Positions 26,589 through 35,285 are shown, counted from the stretch's first letter. The stretch is DNA of 64,000 nt from Burkholderiales bacterium (GCA_030604135.1 JAUVWL010000005.1:62001-126000); one strand, 5' to 3'. Numbers and translations are program-made. Notes: generated by a model from the sequence alone, not told the origin.

Positions 26589-28751
26589 GTGAGCACCCGG
26601 AAAATCTTGCTGCTGGTCGCGCTTGTGGCGGGCATCGGTGCCTTTTTTGCCTTTGACCTGGACCGGTTCCTGAGCCTGGACTACCTCAAGCAGAGCCAGG
26701 CGGCCTTTGCCAACCTGTACGCGCAGCATCCGTGGCAGGTGGCGGGCGCGTACTTCGCCATCTATGTGGCAGCCACCGCGCTCTCGCTGCCCGGAGCGGC
26801 CATCATCACCCTGGCCGGCGGCGCCATCTTCGGCCTGCTATGGGGCACGGTCATTGTCTCGTTCGCCAGCACCCTTGGCGCCACGCTGGCCTTTCTGGTC
26901 TCGCGATTCATCCTGCGCAGCACGGTCGAGCACCGCTTCGCCCAGCGCCTGGCCGAGATCAACCGAGGTGTCGAAAAGGACGGCGCCTTCTACCTGTTCA
27001 CGCTGCGCCTGATTCCGGTCGTGCCCTTTTTCCTCATCAACCTGCTGATGGGCCTGACCCGCATGAAGGCCCTCACCTTCTACTGGGTCAGCCAGATCGG
27101 CATGCTGGCCGGCACGCTGGTCTATGTGAACGCCGGCACCCAGCTGGCGCGGCTGGATTCGTTGCAAGGCATACTCAGCCCTGCCCTGCTGGGCTCCTTC
27201 GTGCTGCTGGGAATCTTTCCGCTGATTGCACGGCGTATCGTCGAGGCGGTGCAAAAGCGCAAGGTCTATGCCCGCTGGAGCAGCGTGCGGCCCCGCACGT
27301 TCGATCGCAACCTGGTCGTCATCGGCGCCGGCGCTGGCGGCCTGGTCACCGCCTACATCGCCGCCGCCGTCAAGGCCAAGGTCACCTTGATCGAGGCCCA
27401 CAAGATGGGGGGCGACTGCCTGAACTACGGTTGTGTGCCCAGCAAGGCGCTGATCAAGAGCGCGAAGCTGGCGCACCAGATGCGCCATGGCACCAGCTAC
27501 GGACTGAACGACACCGCTCCCACCTTCAGCTTCAAGGCGGTGATGCAGCGCATCCACGACGTGATCCGGGCCATCGAACCACACGACAGCATCGAGCGCT
27601 ACACCGGCCTGGGCGTGGAGGTGCTGCAGGGGTACGCCAAGCTGGTCAACCCCTGGACGGTCGAGATCGCGCTCAACGGTGGCGGCACCCAGCGCCTGAC
27701 CGCGCGCAGCATCGTGATTGCCGCCGGTGCCCGTCCCTTCGTGCCGCCACTGCCGGGGTTGGACGAGGTCGGCTACGTCACCAGCGACACGCTGTGGGAC
27801 GAGTTCGCCAAGCTCGACGAGGTGCCCAAGCGCCTGGTGGTGCTGGGTGGAGGCCCCATCGGGTCGGAGCTGGCGCAGAGCTTTGCCCGCCTGGGCTCGC
27901 AGGTGACGCAGGTGGAAATGGCCCCGCGCATCATGATCCGCGAGGACGAGGAGGTGTCGGCCCTGGCCAAGGCCTCGCTCGAAGCCGACGGCGTGACGGT
28001 GCTCACCGACCACAAGGCCCTGCGCTGCGAACGGGTCGATGGTGAAAAGGTCCTGGTGGTCGATCATAACGGCACCGAAAAGCGCATCGCCTTCGACCAG
28101 CTGCTGTGCGCCGTGGGCCGCAGCGCCCGCCTGACCGGCTACGGCCTTGAAGAGCTGGGCATATCCACAAACCGCACGATCGAGACCAACGAATACCTGC
28201 AGACGATTTACCCCAACATCTACGCAGCCGGTGACGTGGCCGGTCCCTACCAGTTCACCCATGTCGCCGCCCACCAGGCCTGGTACGCGGCCGTCAACGC
28301 ACTGTTCGGTGATTTCAAGAAGTTCAAGGCCGACTACTCGGTCATTCCCTGGGCCACCTTCATCGACCCCGAGGTGGCACGCGTCGGCCTGAACGAGCAG
28401 GAAGCCAAGGAAAAGGGCATTGCCTACGAGGTCACGAAATACAGCATCGACGACCTGGACCGCGCCATTGCCGACAGCGAGGCGCACGGCTTTGTCAAGG
28501 TCCTCACCGTCCCCGGCAAGGACCGCATCCTGGGTGTGACCATCGTGGGCACCCAGGCCGGCGACCTGCTGGCCGAATACGTGCTGGCCATGAAACACGG
28601 TCTTGGCCTGAACAAAATTATGGGTACCATCCACACCTACCCGACGCTGGCCGAAGCCAACAAGTACGCGGCCGGCGAATGGAAGCGCGCGCATGCACCA
28701 CAGACCCTGCTGGGCTGGGTGCAAAAATTCCACGACTGGAAGCGGGGCTGA
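26589..28751 (+). CDS. fusion of a TVP38/TMEM64 membrane domain and a mercuric-reductase-like flavoprotein
   Basis: The 720-residue protein has two parts. Residues 1-215 are a VTT/TVP38-type membrane domain (LSLPGAAIITLAGGAIFG, RLIPVVPFFLINLLMG). From about residue 240 there is an FAD/NAD(P)-disulfide oxidoreductase with VVIGAGAGGLVTAYIAA, the redox pair C277 and C282 in GGDCLNYGCVPSKAL, a second dinucleotide motif VVLGGGPIGSELAQSF, and a C-terminal dimerisation domain. It lacks the C-terminal vicinal cysteines of true mercuric reductases. The GTG start has AAGGA seven bases upstream. It leads a plus-strand series with DUF3047, an FAD oxidoreductase and ChrA. The substrate is unknown. Confidence 0.9.
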   Translation: MSTRKILLLVALVAGIGAFFAFDLDRFLSLDYLKQSQAAFANLYAQHPWQVAGAYFAIYVAATALSLPGAAIITLAGGAIFGLLWGTVIVSFASTLGATLAFLVSRFILRSTVEHRFAQRLAEINRGVEKDGAFYLFTLRLIPVVPFFLINLLMGLTRMKALTFYWVSQIGMLAGTLVYVNAGTQLARLDSLQGILSPALLGSFVLLGIFPLIARRIVEAVQKRKVYARWSSVRPRTFDRNLVVIGAGAGGLVTAYIAAAVKAKVTLIEAHKMGGDCLNYGCVPSKALIKSAKLAHQMRHGTSYGLNDTAPTFSFKAVMQRIHDVIRAIEPHDSIERYTGLGVEVLQGYAKLVNPWTVEIALNGGGTQRLTARSIVIAAGARPFVPPLPGLDEVGYVTSDTLWDEFAKLDEVPKRLVVLGGGPIGSELAQSFARLGSQVTQVEMAPRIMIREDEEVSALAKASLEADGVTVLTDHKALRCERVDGEKVLVVDHNGTEKRIAFDQLLCAVGRSARLTGYGLEELGISTNRTIETNEYLQTIYPNIYAAGDVAGPYQFTHVAAHQAWYAAVNALFGDFKKFKADYSVIPWATFIDPEVARVGLNEQEAKEKGIAYEVTKYSIDDLDRAIADSEAHGFVKVLTVPGKDRILGVTIVGTQAGDLLAEYVLAMKHGLGLNKIMGTIHTYPTLAEANKYAAGEWKRAHAPQTLLGWVQKFHDWKRG

Positions 28752-28754
28752 AAC

Positions 28755-29570
28755 ATGCAACTCCATGCGGTTGACAGAATCGCGGTGACCCGAGCACGCA
28801 GCGTGTCAAGCTGGTCTCTCGCTGCTGGTTGCGCACTGGCCCTGCTGGCTGGCCCATTGTGGGCGGCCGACCGCCCTGCGCTGCCCTCCCTGATTAGCCC
28901 CGACGGAACAACCGGCGCCGGATGGCGGGTGGTGGGGTTCCCCAAGAGCCATTCAGACCTGCCGCTGACCCGTTTTGAACCCGACGAGATCGATGGTGTT
29001 CGGGCCATCCATGTGCTCACCGATGCCTCGTATGGCACCCTGGTTCTCGATGGCCTTTCGGTGCCTGCAGGACGCCTGCAGTGGCGATGGCGGCTGGACC
29101 AGCCTCTGGTGGGCGGGCGTCGCGCACCCGATCTCCTGAGCAAGGACGGGGACGACGCTGCGCTGAAGGTGTGCGTGATGTTCGAGCATGGGCTGGACCG
29201 AATTCCATTCTGGGAACGCACCACCTTGCGTCTGGCCCGCGCCATCAGCGGCGAGCCGCTGCCGGCGGCCACGCTGTGCTATGTGTGGGACAGCGCGGGG
29301 CCGGCCATGCGCGAGGGCAGCAACCCCTACACGCGGCGGGTGCGCTTCGTGGTGCTTCAGGGCCGCGATGCGCCCCTGTCCCGCTGGATCACCGAGTCGC
29401 GCGATGTGGCCACCGACTTCGCGCGGCTGTTTGCCGACGAGCTGCCACAGGGTGCCTCCACGCCCCCTGCCCAGTTGCCGCGCGTGCACACCGTGCTGGT
29501 GGGCGCGGACAGCGACAACACCGGCAGTCGCAGCAGCGGCTGGGTCACCGGCATCGGCTGGCTTCCCTGA
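28755..29570 (+). CDS. DUF3047 domain periplasmic protein
   Basis: The 271-residue protein begins with a long leader with a hydrophobic core (SLAAGCALALLAGPLWA, cleavage near AADRP). The rest matches the DUF3047 pattern: LQWRWRLDQPLVGGRRAPDL, DDAALKVCVMFEHGLDRIPF, and LPAATLCYVWDSAG. The function of the family is not known; the fold is probably beta-rich and periplasmic. It begins 3 bp after the TVP38-reductase stop, so the two genes are probably co-transcribed. Confidence 0.83.
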   Translation: MQLHAVDRIAVTRARSVSSWSLAAGCALALLAGPLWAADRPALPSLISPDGTTGAGWRVVGFPKSHSDLPLTRFEPDEIDGVRAIHVLTDASYGTLVLDGLSVPAGRLQWRWRLDQPLVGGRRAPDLLSKDGDDAALKVCVMFEHGLDRIPFWERTTLRLARAISGEPLPAATLCYVWDSAGPAMREGSNPYTRRVRFVVLQGRDAPLSRWITESRDVATDFARLFADELPQGASTPPAQLPRVHTVLVGADSDNTGSRSSGWVTGIGWLP

Positions 29571-29622
29571 GCTTTGCGCCACATCCAAGCCTTCGGAAGA
29601 AGCTGCCCCTATGATCGGGGGC

Positions 29623-30783
29623 ATGCACCATGGCATCAAGAAACTCCTGCTGCTGGGCGCCGGCCATGCCCATGTGCAGGTGCTCACCCGTCTGGCCCAG
29701 CAGCACCCGGCCGACCTGGACGTGACCGTGCTGACGCCGTACAACTTCCAGACCTACAGCGGCATGACCCCCGGCTTCGTGGCCGGACACTACAGCGAAA
29801 CCGACTGCCAGATTCCCCTGGCACCGCTGTTCAAGGCCGCTGGCGCGCGCTGGCTGGCGGGCCGCTGTGTCGGACTGAATGCCGGCAGCCGTCGGGTCCA
29901 GGTGGCTGCGCATCCGAACAGTCCGGGCAACGTGCCCTCCGAGCTCTCGTACGACCTGCTGTCCATTGACACCGGCGCGGTCATGGACCGGGAGCGGCTG
30001 GAAGCCGACATGCCCGGTGCCTCCGAGCACGCCCTCATGGTGCGCCCGATCGAAGCTTTTGCGCGCCTGTGGCCCGAGGTGGTCGCGCTGGCCCGTCGTC
30101 AGCCGGTTTCGGTGGCGGTGATCGGTGCCGGTGCTGCGGGTATCGAGCTGATGCTGGCGGTGCGGCAACGGCTGCAGACCGAAGGCATGGACGGCTGCCG
30201 ATTCACCCTGGTCACGGGTGGCGTCGAAGTGGGCAGCAACTACCCGGACGGCGTGCAGCGCCGCATCCTGCGCCAGCTCAAACGCCATGGGGTGACGGTG
30301 TTGCGCGAGGCCTGCGTCGGTATCGAAGCCGGTCGACTGCACCTGGCCAACGGCGCGACACTGGCCTGCGATGTGCCCATCCTGGCCATCGGCACCCACG
30401 CACCGCCCTGGCTGCAAGGCAGTGGACTTGAGCTGTCGGACACAGGCCATGTGCTGGTCAACCACTTTCAGCAAAGCGCCAGCCACCCCGAGGTGTTCGC
30501 AGCAGGCGACGTGTGCAGCCGGGCCGATCAGCCACACGCAAAAAGTGGTGTCTACGCGGTTCGAGCGGGTCCGCCACTGGCGGATAACCTGCTGGCCGCC
30601 CACCGGAACCAGCCCCTCAAGCCCCACCACCCGCCCGCCAACACGCTCAACCTGCTGTCCTGTGGCGCTGGCCACGCGATCGCCAGTTGGGGCCCGCTGC
30701 ACGCCGAAGGCGCCTGGGCCTGGCGCTGGAAAGACCGTATCGACCGCGCCTTCATGGCAAGGTACACGCTGCCAGCCCCATGA
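29623..30783 (+). CDS. FAD-dependent pyridine nucleotide-disulfide oxidoreductase, SelD-associated (TIGR03169-like) type
   Basis: The 386-residue flavoprotein begins KKLLLLGAGHAHVQVLTRL, an N-terminal dinucleotide fold with an unusual GHAH, and has YNFQTYSGMTPGFVAGHY, a second fold VAVIGAGAAGIELMLAV and the FAD-binding EVFAAGDVCS. It resembles NADH dehydrogenase-2-type proteins of the family that in other bacteria forms the N-terminal half of fused SelD proteins. Here SelD is a separate gene about 7 kb away (37410-38477). I chose the ATG at 29623, preceded by a G-rich RBS; 29611 is an alternative. The stop overlaps chrA. Confidence 0.8.
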   Translation: MHHGIKKLLLLGAGHAHVQVLTRLAQQHPADLDVTVLTPYNFQTYSGMTPGFVAGHYSETDCQIPLAPLFKAAGARWLAGRCVGLNAGSRRVQVAAHPNSPGNVPSELSYDLLSIDTGAVMDRERLEADMPGASEHALMVRPIEAFARLWPEVVALARRQPVSVAVIGAGAAGIELMLAVRQRLQTEGMDGCRFTLVTGGVEVGSNYPDGVQRRILRQLKRHGVTVLREACVGIEAGRLHLANGATLACDVPILAIGTHAPPWLQGSGLELSDTGHVLVNHFQQSASHPEVFAAGDVCSRADQPHAKSGVYAVRAGPPLADNLLAAHRNQPLKPHHPPANTLNLLSCGAGHAIASWGPLHAEGAWAWRWKDRIDRAFMARYTLPAP

Positions 30784-31982
30784 AAGCCGACGATGCGCGC
30801 AGTGCCTGGTCGGTGTTTCTGGTCTTCCTGCGCCTGGGCCTGACCTCGTTTGGCGGCCCAGTGGCCCACCTGGGCTACTTTCGCACCGAATTTGTGGAAC
30901 GCCGCCGCTGGCTGGGCGAGGTCGCCTACGCCGACCTGGTGGCCCTGTGCCAGTTCCTGCCCGGCCCGGCCAGCAGCCAGGTTGGCCTGGGTCTGGGCCT
31001 GATGCGCGCCGGCTACCCCGGGGCCCTGGCCGCCTGGGCCGGGTTCACCCTGCCTTCGGCGCTGGCGCTCGTCGCCCTGGCACTTGGCATCGCCCAGGCG
31101 GCCGACGCATTGCCCACTGGACTGCTGCACGGGCTGAAGGTGGTGGCCGTGGCGGTGGTGGCACAGGCGGTCTGGGGCATGGCGCGCAGTCTGTGCCCGG
31201 ATATCCCCCGTCGGCTGCTGATGCTGGCAGCGGCGGCGCTGCTGATCGGGTGGCCCGGCACTCTGGCCCAGTTGCTGGCCATCGCGCTGGCGGCGCTGAT
31301 CGGCATCGCGGCCATGCGCCCACCACCCGATGCCATCCACGAACCCCTGCCCATGGCGGTCAGCCGGCGCGCAGGTGCGGCATGGCTGGCTCTGTTCTTT
31401 GCCCTGCTGGCGGGTTTGCCACTGCTGGCGCTCGTGTTTCCGTCGCAAGCGCTGGCGGTGGTCGATGCCTTCTACCGCGCCGGCTCGCTGGTATTTGGCG
31501 GCGGTCATGTGGTGTTGCCGCTGCTGCAGACCAGCGTGGTGCCCACCGGCTGGGTCAACAACGACGCCTTCCTGGCCGGCTACGGCGCCGCCCAGGCCGT
31601 GCCCGGCCCGCTGTTCACTTTTGCTGCTTTCCTGGGCGCCAGCATGCAGACCGGACCCACCGGCTGGGTGGGCGGCCTGCTGGCGCTGCTGGCCATTTTT
31701 CTGCCAGCCTTCCTGCTGGTGGCGGGCGCGCTGCCCTTCTGGGAAAGCTTGCGCGCGCAACCCCGTGTGCGCGCCGCCCTCATGGGCGTGAACGCCGCGG
31801 TGGTTGGCCTGTTGCTGGCCGCCCTCTGGAACCCGGTCATCACCAGCGGCATCCACAGCATCGCCGACGTGCTGCTGACGCTGGCCGCCCTGCTCACCCT
31901 GATGCGCTGGAAGTGGCCACCCTGGGCCGTGGTCGCCGCCTGCGCGGCCTTGGGCTGGGTGCTGGACCTGCTGCCGCTCTGA
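30780..31982 (+). CDS. chrA: chromate transporter, ChrA family (two CHR domains)
   Basis: The 400-residue membrane protein consists of two homologous CHR domains: FGGPVAHLGYF and QFLPGPASSQVGLGLG in the first, FGGGHVVLPLL and AVPGPLFTFAAFLGA in the second. About ten hydrophobic segments are present. ChrA proteins export chromate in resistant bacteria, but family members near sulfur or selenium genes may move other oxyanions. The ATG at 30780 overlaps the upstream oxidoreductase stop. The chromate role is inferred from family only. Confidence 0.9.
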   Translation: MKADDARSAWSVFLVFLRLGLTSFGGPVAHLGYFRTEFVERRRWLGEVAYADLVALCQFLPGPASSQVGLGLGLMRAGYPGALAAWAGFTLPSALALVALALGIAQAADALPTGLLHGLKVVAVAVVAQAVWGMARSLCPDIPRRLLMLAAAALLIGWPGTLAQLLAIALAALIGIAAMRPPPDAIHEPLPMAVSRRAGAAWLALFFALLAGLPLLALVFPSQALAVVDAFYRAGSLVFGGGHVVLPLLQTSVVPTGWVNNDAFLAGYGAAQAVPGPLFTFAAFLGASMQTGPTGWVGGLLALLAIFLPAFLLVAGALPFWESLRAQPRVRAALMGVNAAVVGLLLAALWNPVITSGIHSIADVLLTLAALLTLMRWKWPPWAVVAACAALGWVLDLLPL

Positions 31983-32076
31983 CGGGCATCCCCTGGCTGG
32001 GGGACAGCGCAGACCGATCTGGCACCCAATCTGCTTGCGTCTGGTGCACGCTTGCCCTGATTCAACGGAGTGCACC

Positions 32077-32400
32077 ATGCAGAACTTTTCCATGCCCGTC
32101 AGCTGGCAGCTGGCCCCCGACACGCTGACCCAGCCCATTCTGCCAAACTGGCAGTTCCACCTGTTCAACGTGAACCTGGGGACATCGACCAACCCGGCGG
32201 TCGAACAGAAAGTGCTGCAGAGCGTCGGCAGCTACGGTCGGCAGATCGGTCGACTGGCCGAGGCCTTGGAGCTGGTGGTGAAAAAATCAGGTCTGCTGGA
32301 GCGCAAGGACCTGAGCGCGGAAGAACGCGATGTGCTGCAGGTCTTCCTCGGCGATGTGGCCAAGGTGCGGCAGATCAAGGCGTCAACCGCGAAGCCATGA
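32077..32400 (+). CDS. hypothetical protein, 107 residues
   Basis: I do not recognise this protein. It begins at the ATG at 32077, with GGAG about 8 bases upstream. The N-terminal half is rich in Trp, Pro and Asn (VSWQLAPDTLTQPILPNWQF), and the second half is a predicted amphipathic helix pair (YGRQIGRLAEALELVVKKSG, DVLQVFLGDVAKVRQIK). There are no cysteines, signal peptide or membrane segment. The helical end recalls small granule- or membrane-surface proteins, but nothing supports a specific assignment. It converges on the cytochrome gene, with 11 bp between the two coding regions. Confidence 0.6.
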   Translation: MQNFSMPVSWQLAPDTLTQPILPNWQFHLFNVNLGTSTNPAVEQKVLQSVGSYGRQIGRLAEALELVVKKSGLLERKDLSAEERDVLQVFLGDVAKVRQIKASTAKP

Positions 32401-32411
32401 GCCTTGATGGC

Positions 32412-33065
32412 TCATTGCAGGTTGCCCAGGTAGGCAGCCACCGCGTTGATCTCCAGGTCGGACATGCGCGAGCTCACGAACTTCATGGCCACACCGTCGT
32501 TGCTGCGCTCGGTCTGGTGGAACTTGCGCAACTGGTTGGCAATGTAGGTCGGGTGCTGCCCGGCCAGCCGCGGCAGCTGCTGTGTTCCGTGGGCGTCTGC
32601 GCCGTGACAGGACTGGCAGGCGGGCAGCCCTGCCCACGGGTTGCCCCGCTCGTAGACGAACTGCCCCACGGCCAGCAGCTGTGTATCGCTGGACGGTGTG
32701 TTGGCGGCCTTCTGACGAGCATAGTAGGCGGCCAGTGAGCGGACCATGGCGTCGTCCATGAGCGCCACCTTCTCCTTCATCATCGGGCTCTTGCGCTCAC
32801 CACTGGCAAAGTCCTTGAGCTGCTTGACCAGGTAGGCCTCACTCTGGCCCGCCAGGCGCGGGAAATTGGGCGCTGCGCTCTGACCCGTGTTGCCGTGGCA
32901 GGACGCGCAGTGCTGCACGGCAAAGCGCTCACCCGCTGCCAGGTCGGGCGGGGCATTCTGGGCCATGGTGGCCTGTGGAGCCAGCACAGCCAATGCAGCC
33001 ACTGCCCACGGCATGCCTTGGTGAAAACGGGCCTTCCACCCGCGCGAACCAGCCGACCGCTCCAT
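32412..33065 (-). CDS. diheme cytochrome c (c4-like)
   Basis: The 217-residue protein has a signal peptide (AVAALAVLAPQATMAQ) and two class I cytochrome domains with haem motifs CASCHG and CQSCHG, each followed by an RLAGQ segment and a distal methionine region, as in cytochrome c4. I chose the ATG at 33065 because AAAGAGGAG lies just upstream. Cytochrome c4 proteins pass electrons to terminal oxidases in the periplasm. Being last in a sulfur-related gene cluster, it could accept electrons from periplasmic sulfur oxidation, but this is only context. Confidence 0.92.
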   Translation of the reverse strand: MERSAGSRGWKARFHQGMPWAVAALAVLAPQATMAQNAPPDLAAGERFAVQHCASCHGNTGQSAAPNFPRLAGQSEAYLVKQLKDFASGERKSPMMKEKVALMDDAMVRSLAAYYARQKAANTPSSDTQLLAVGQFVYERGNPWAGLPACQSCHGADAHGTQQLPRLAGQHPTYIANQLRKFHQTERSNDGVAMKFVSSRMSDLEINAVAAYLGNLQ

Positions 33066-33159
33066 GCTCCGTACTCCTCTTTGACCTGGACGCCCCATTC
33101 TGGAGCGCAGGTTTGGCAGCACGGTTGATGCAAGTCAATAAGAATGTATGAATATTTGC

Positions 33160-33624
33160 TCAGTGTTTGGCGGGTGCCGTGGCTTTGCTGGCCGCATCAA
33201 AGCCGCCCTTGGCCTTCCACTCCTCCATGCCACCCTGCAGGATGCGCAGGTTCTCCCAGCCCGCGACCCGCATGGCAAAGCCGGCCTGGGCCGACAGGGA
33301 ACCGGTGTTGCAATAGATGAGCACCGGCTTGTCCTTAGGGATCTCGTTGCGTTTGGCCAGCACCTGGCGCCAGTCCATGTTGATGGCGCCGGGAATGTGG
33401 CCCCTCGCAAACTGTCCAGCGTCGCGCGCATCGATCACCACCATCTTGGGCCATTCGTCCTTGGGAATCTGCTCCGCAAAGATGACGCCACCGCCGTAAT
33501 CGACGAGCTCCAGGTATGCCTCCATTTCATCGACAGCGATGGTCTTGTTGTCGGCGTGGGCGGCAGGGGTCAGCAACAGGCTAGCAGCGGTGGCAATGGT
33601 CAAGGCCAGATGGTTTGGACGCAT
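33160..33624 (-). CDS. periplasmic single-domain rhodanese
   Basis: The 154-residue protein has a signal peptide (LALTIATAASLLLTPAAHA). The rhodanese domain has VIDARDAGQFARGHIPGAIN and the active-site cysteine C105 in LIYCNTGSLS. The cysteine loop is typical of small sulfurtransferases that carry a persulfide. AAGGAGA lies seven bases before the ATG. It sits between the cytochrome and the sterol-desaturase-like gene. A 25-bp imperfect inverted repeat lies just upstream. Confidence 0.93.
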   Translation of the reverse strand: MRPNHLALTIATAASLLLTPAAHADNKTIAVDEMEAYLELVDYGGGVIFAEQIPKDEWPKMVVIDARDAGQFARGHIPGAINMDWRQVLAKRNEIPKDKPVLIYCNTGSLSAQAGFAMRVAGWENLRILQGGMEEWKAKGGFDAASKATAPAKH

Positions 33625-33635
33625 GGGTTGGTCTC

Positions 33636-33660
33636 CTTATTATTTCCGTAAATTAGCAAG
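33636..33660. promoter_or_regulatory. AT-rich imperfect inverted repeat upstream of the rhodanese gene
   Basis: A 25-bp AT-rich segment whose 10-bp arms agree at 7 positions sits 12 bases upstream of the rhodanese ATG. Such AT-rich palindromes are typical binding sites of ArsR/BigR-type regulators, and the ArsR-rhodanese gene is nearby. It also overlaps the likely promoter -10 region. Confidence 0.4.
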
Positions 33661-33699
33661 TAATGATATTTTGCCGCAGAGATCGCCTTCTGCGTAAAG

Positions 33700-34572
33700 T
33701 CAGGCGCTCGTCTCGCCTTCGTCGGCCCGCCACCTGCGGCGGTTGATGGCGTAGCCCGACACATCTCCTTTGAAGGGCAGCCACAGCATGCCGGGCAGGC
33801 GCGCCACCTCGTGCGGATCGGTGTGCCCGTGAATGCCAATGCTCATGCCCAGCTGGCCGGCGCGTGGCTGCTCGCGGTAGGTACCGAACAGCCTGTCCCA
33901 CCAGGTGAGGTTGAAGCCGAAATTGGAATTGCTCTCGTCGTCTTCTACCGAGTGGTGCACCCGGTGCATGTCGGGGGTGACGACGAACCAGCGCAACACG
34001 CGATCGAGTGGGGCGGGCAAACGGATGTTGCCGTGGTTGAAAGTGGCACAGGCACTGAGCAGGATCTCAAAGATCACCACCGCCAGCACCGGGGCGCCCA
34101 GCAGGGTGATGGTGGCGAACTTGATGCCCATGGAGAGCACGATTTCCAGCGGGTGAAAGCGTGTGCCGGTCGTCAGGTCATAGTCCAGGTCGGCGTGGTG
34201 CACCCGGTGCAGGCGCCAGAGTGCGGGCACGGCGTGCACCATCACGTGCTGCAGCCAGATCACGAAGTCCATGGCCACCACCGCCAGCGCCAAGGCCAGC
34301 CAGAACGGCAGCTCGAAGTTGTTGAGCAGACCCCAGCCCCGCTCGGCGCTCAGCACCGCCATGCCGACCGCTGCGGTCGGAAACAGCACGCGCACGAGCA
34401 CGGTATTGAGCAGCACGATACCCAGGTTGGCGGCCCAGCGCTGGCGTCGTGTCAGCAGCCGTATCCGGCGCGGCGAGGCCAGCTCCCACAAAGCCACCAG
34501 CGCGAACACGCCGAAGAAAAAGCCCATGCGGATCAGGGGCTCATGGGCAAGAACGAACTCTGTCATGGTCAT
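33700..34572 (-). CDS. sterol desaturase/fatty acid hydroxylase family membrane protein
   Basis: The 290-residue integral membrane protein has the histidine clusters of the fatty-acid hydroxylase superfamily: LQHVMVHAVPALWRLHRVHH and later FNHGN and MHRVHHSVEDDESNSNFG, which bind two irons. Four to five hydrophobic segments flank them. Members hydroxylate or desaturate lipids using O2. The gene follows the ArsR-rhodanese regulator after 18 bp, so it is likely under its control. A sulfur-related role comes only from its neighbours. Confidence 0.9.
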   Translation of the reverse strand: MTMTEFVLAHEPLIRMGFFFGVFALVALWELASPRRIRLLTRRQRWAANLGIVLLNTVLVRVLFPTAAVGMAVLSAERGWGLLNNFELPFWLALALAVVAMDFVIWLQHVMVHAVPALWRLHRVHHADLDYDLTTGTRFHPLEIVLSMGIKFATITLLGAPVLAVVIFEILLSACATFNHGNIRLPAPLDRVLRWFVVTPDMHRVHHSVEDDESNSNFGFNLTWWDRLFGTYREQPRAGQLGMSIGIHGHTDPHEVARLPGMLWLPFKGDVSGYAINRRRWRADEGETSA

Positions 34573-34590
34573 CGCCTGGTGAAGCGGTGA

Positions 34591-35259
34591 TCAGAGCGCG
34601 CCCGTTGCCAGCGGCAGCCCGGCGGCCTGCCACTCGCTCACGCCATCGGACACCTTGCGCGCGCGAAAGCCCTGCGCCTGCAACAGCGCCACGGCCTCGT
34701 CCGACATCAGGCAGAAAGGCCCGCGGCAATAGGCGACGATCTCCTTGTCCCGTGGCAGCGACGCCAGACGCTGCTGCACCTCGGCCAAGGGCATGGACCG
34801 GGCATAGGGCAGATGCGCCACCGCGTACTCGCCGGGCGGACGCACGTCGATCACCACCACATCGCCGCGGCGGGCCTGTTCCATCAGCGTCTGCTTGTCA
34901 ACGGGTGCGAGCTGACCCGGGTTGGCGGCCATCTGGTTCAGCGCCAGGCGCAGTTCCAGCAGGTGTTCCTCGGCCACCTCGCGCAGCTTCACGCCCAGGC
35001 CGGCCACGTCCTTGCCGGTGAGCCTGTAGTGGATGAACTTGCCCTCGCGCCGGCTGGTCACCAGGCGCGCGTCGCGCAGGGCCTTGAGGTGGGCACTGGC
35101 GAGCTTGATGTCGATGGACAGCTCCGCAGCCAGCACCTCGACCGTCTTCTCGCCCTGCGCCAGCATTTCGAGCAGTTCCAGACGCTTGGGGCTGGCCAAG
35201 GCCTTGCCAATGCGGGCCACTTGTTCGTACAGCAGGTCTTTGAGTTGGCGATTGCTCAT
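34591..35259 (-). CDS. ArsR-family transcriptional regulator fused to a rhodanese domain
   Basis: The 222-residue protein joins an ArsR-type winged helix (residues 1 to about 95, SPKRLELLEMLAQGEKTVEV, SAHLKALRDARLV) to a rhodanese domain (about 115-222) with VVIDVRPPGEYAVAHLPYA and the active-site loop YCRGPFCLMS. The only cysteines in the whole protein are C178 and C183, both in this loop; the DNA-binding part has no metal- or persulfide-sensing cysteines. This suggests that persulfide on the rhodanese domain is the signal, an inference. It is probably autoregulated through the repeat at 35266-35285. Confidence 0.93.
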   Translation of the reverse strand: MSNRQLKDLLYEQVARIGKALASPKRLELLEMLAQGEKTVEVLAAELSIDIKLASAHLKALRDARLVTSRREGKFIHYRLTGKDVAGLGVKLREVAEEHLLELRLALNQMAANPGQLAPVDKQTLMEQARRGDVVVIDVRPPGEYAVAHLPYARSMPLAEVQQRLASLPRDKEIVAYCRGPFCLMSDEAVALLQAQGFRARKVSDGVSEWQAAGLPLATGAL

Positions 35260-35265
35260 GTTAAC

Positions 35266-35285
35266 ATTCTAACGATTTTTAGATT
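35266..35285. promoter_or_regulatory. candidate operator of the ArsR-rhodanese regulator
   Basis: ATTCTAA (35266-35272) and TTAGATT (35279-35285) are inverted repeats with one mismatch in seven and a 6-base AT-rich spacer. The element lies 6 bases upstream of the regulator's ATG and is typical in form of ArsR/BigR-type sites. Confidence 0.5.

Noticed and set aside
26589-28751. True mercuric reductase (merA)
   Set aside because: No merR/T/P genes, no heavy-metal-associated domain and no C-terminal vicinal cysteines; the N-terminus is a TVP38 membrane domain instead.
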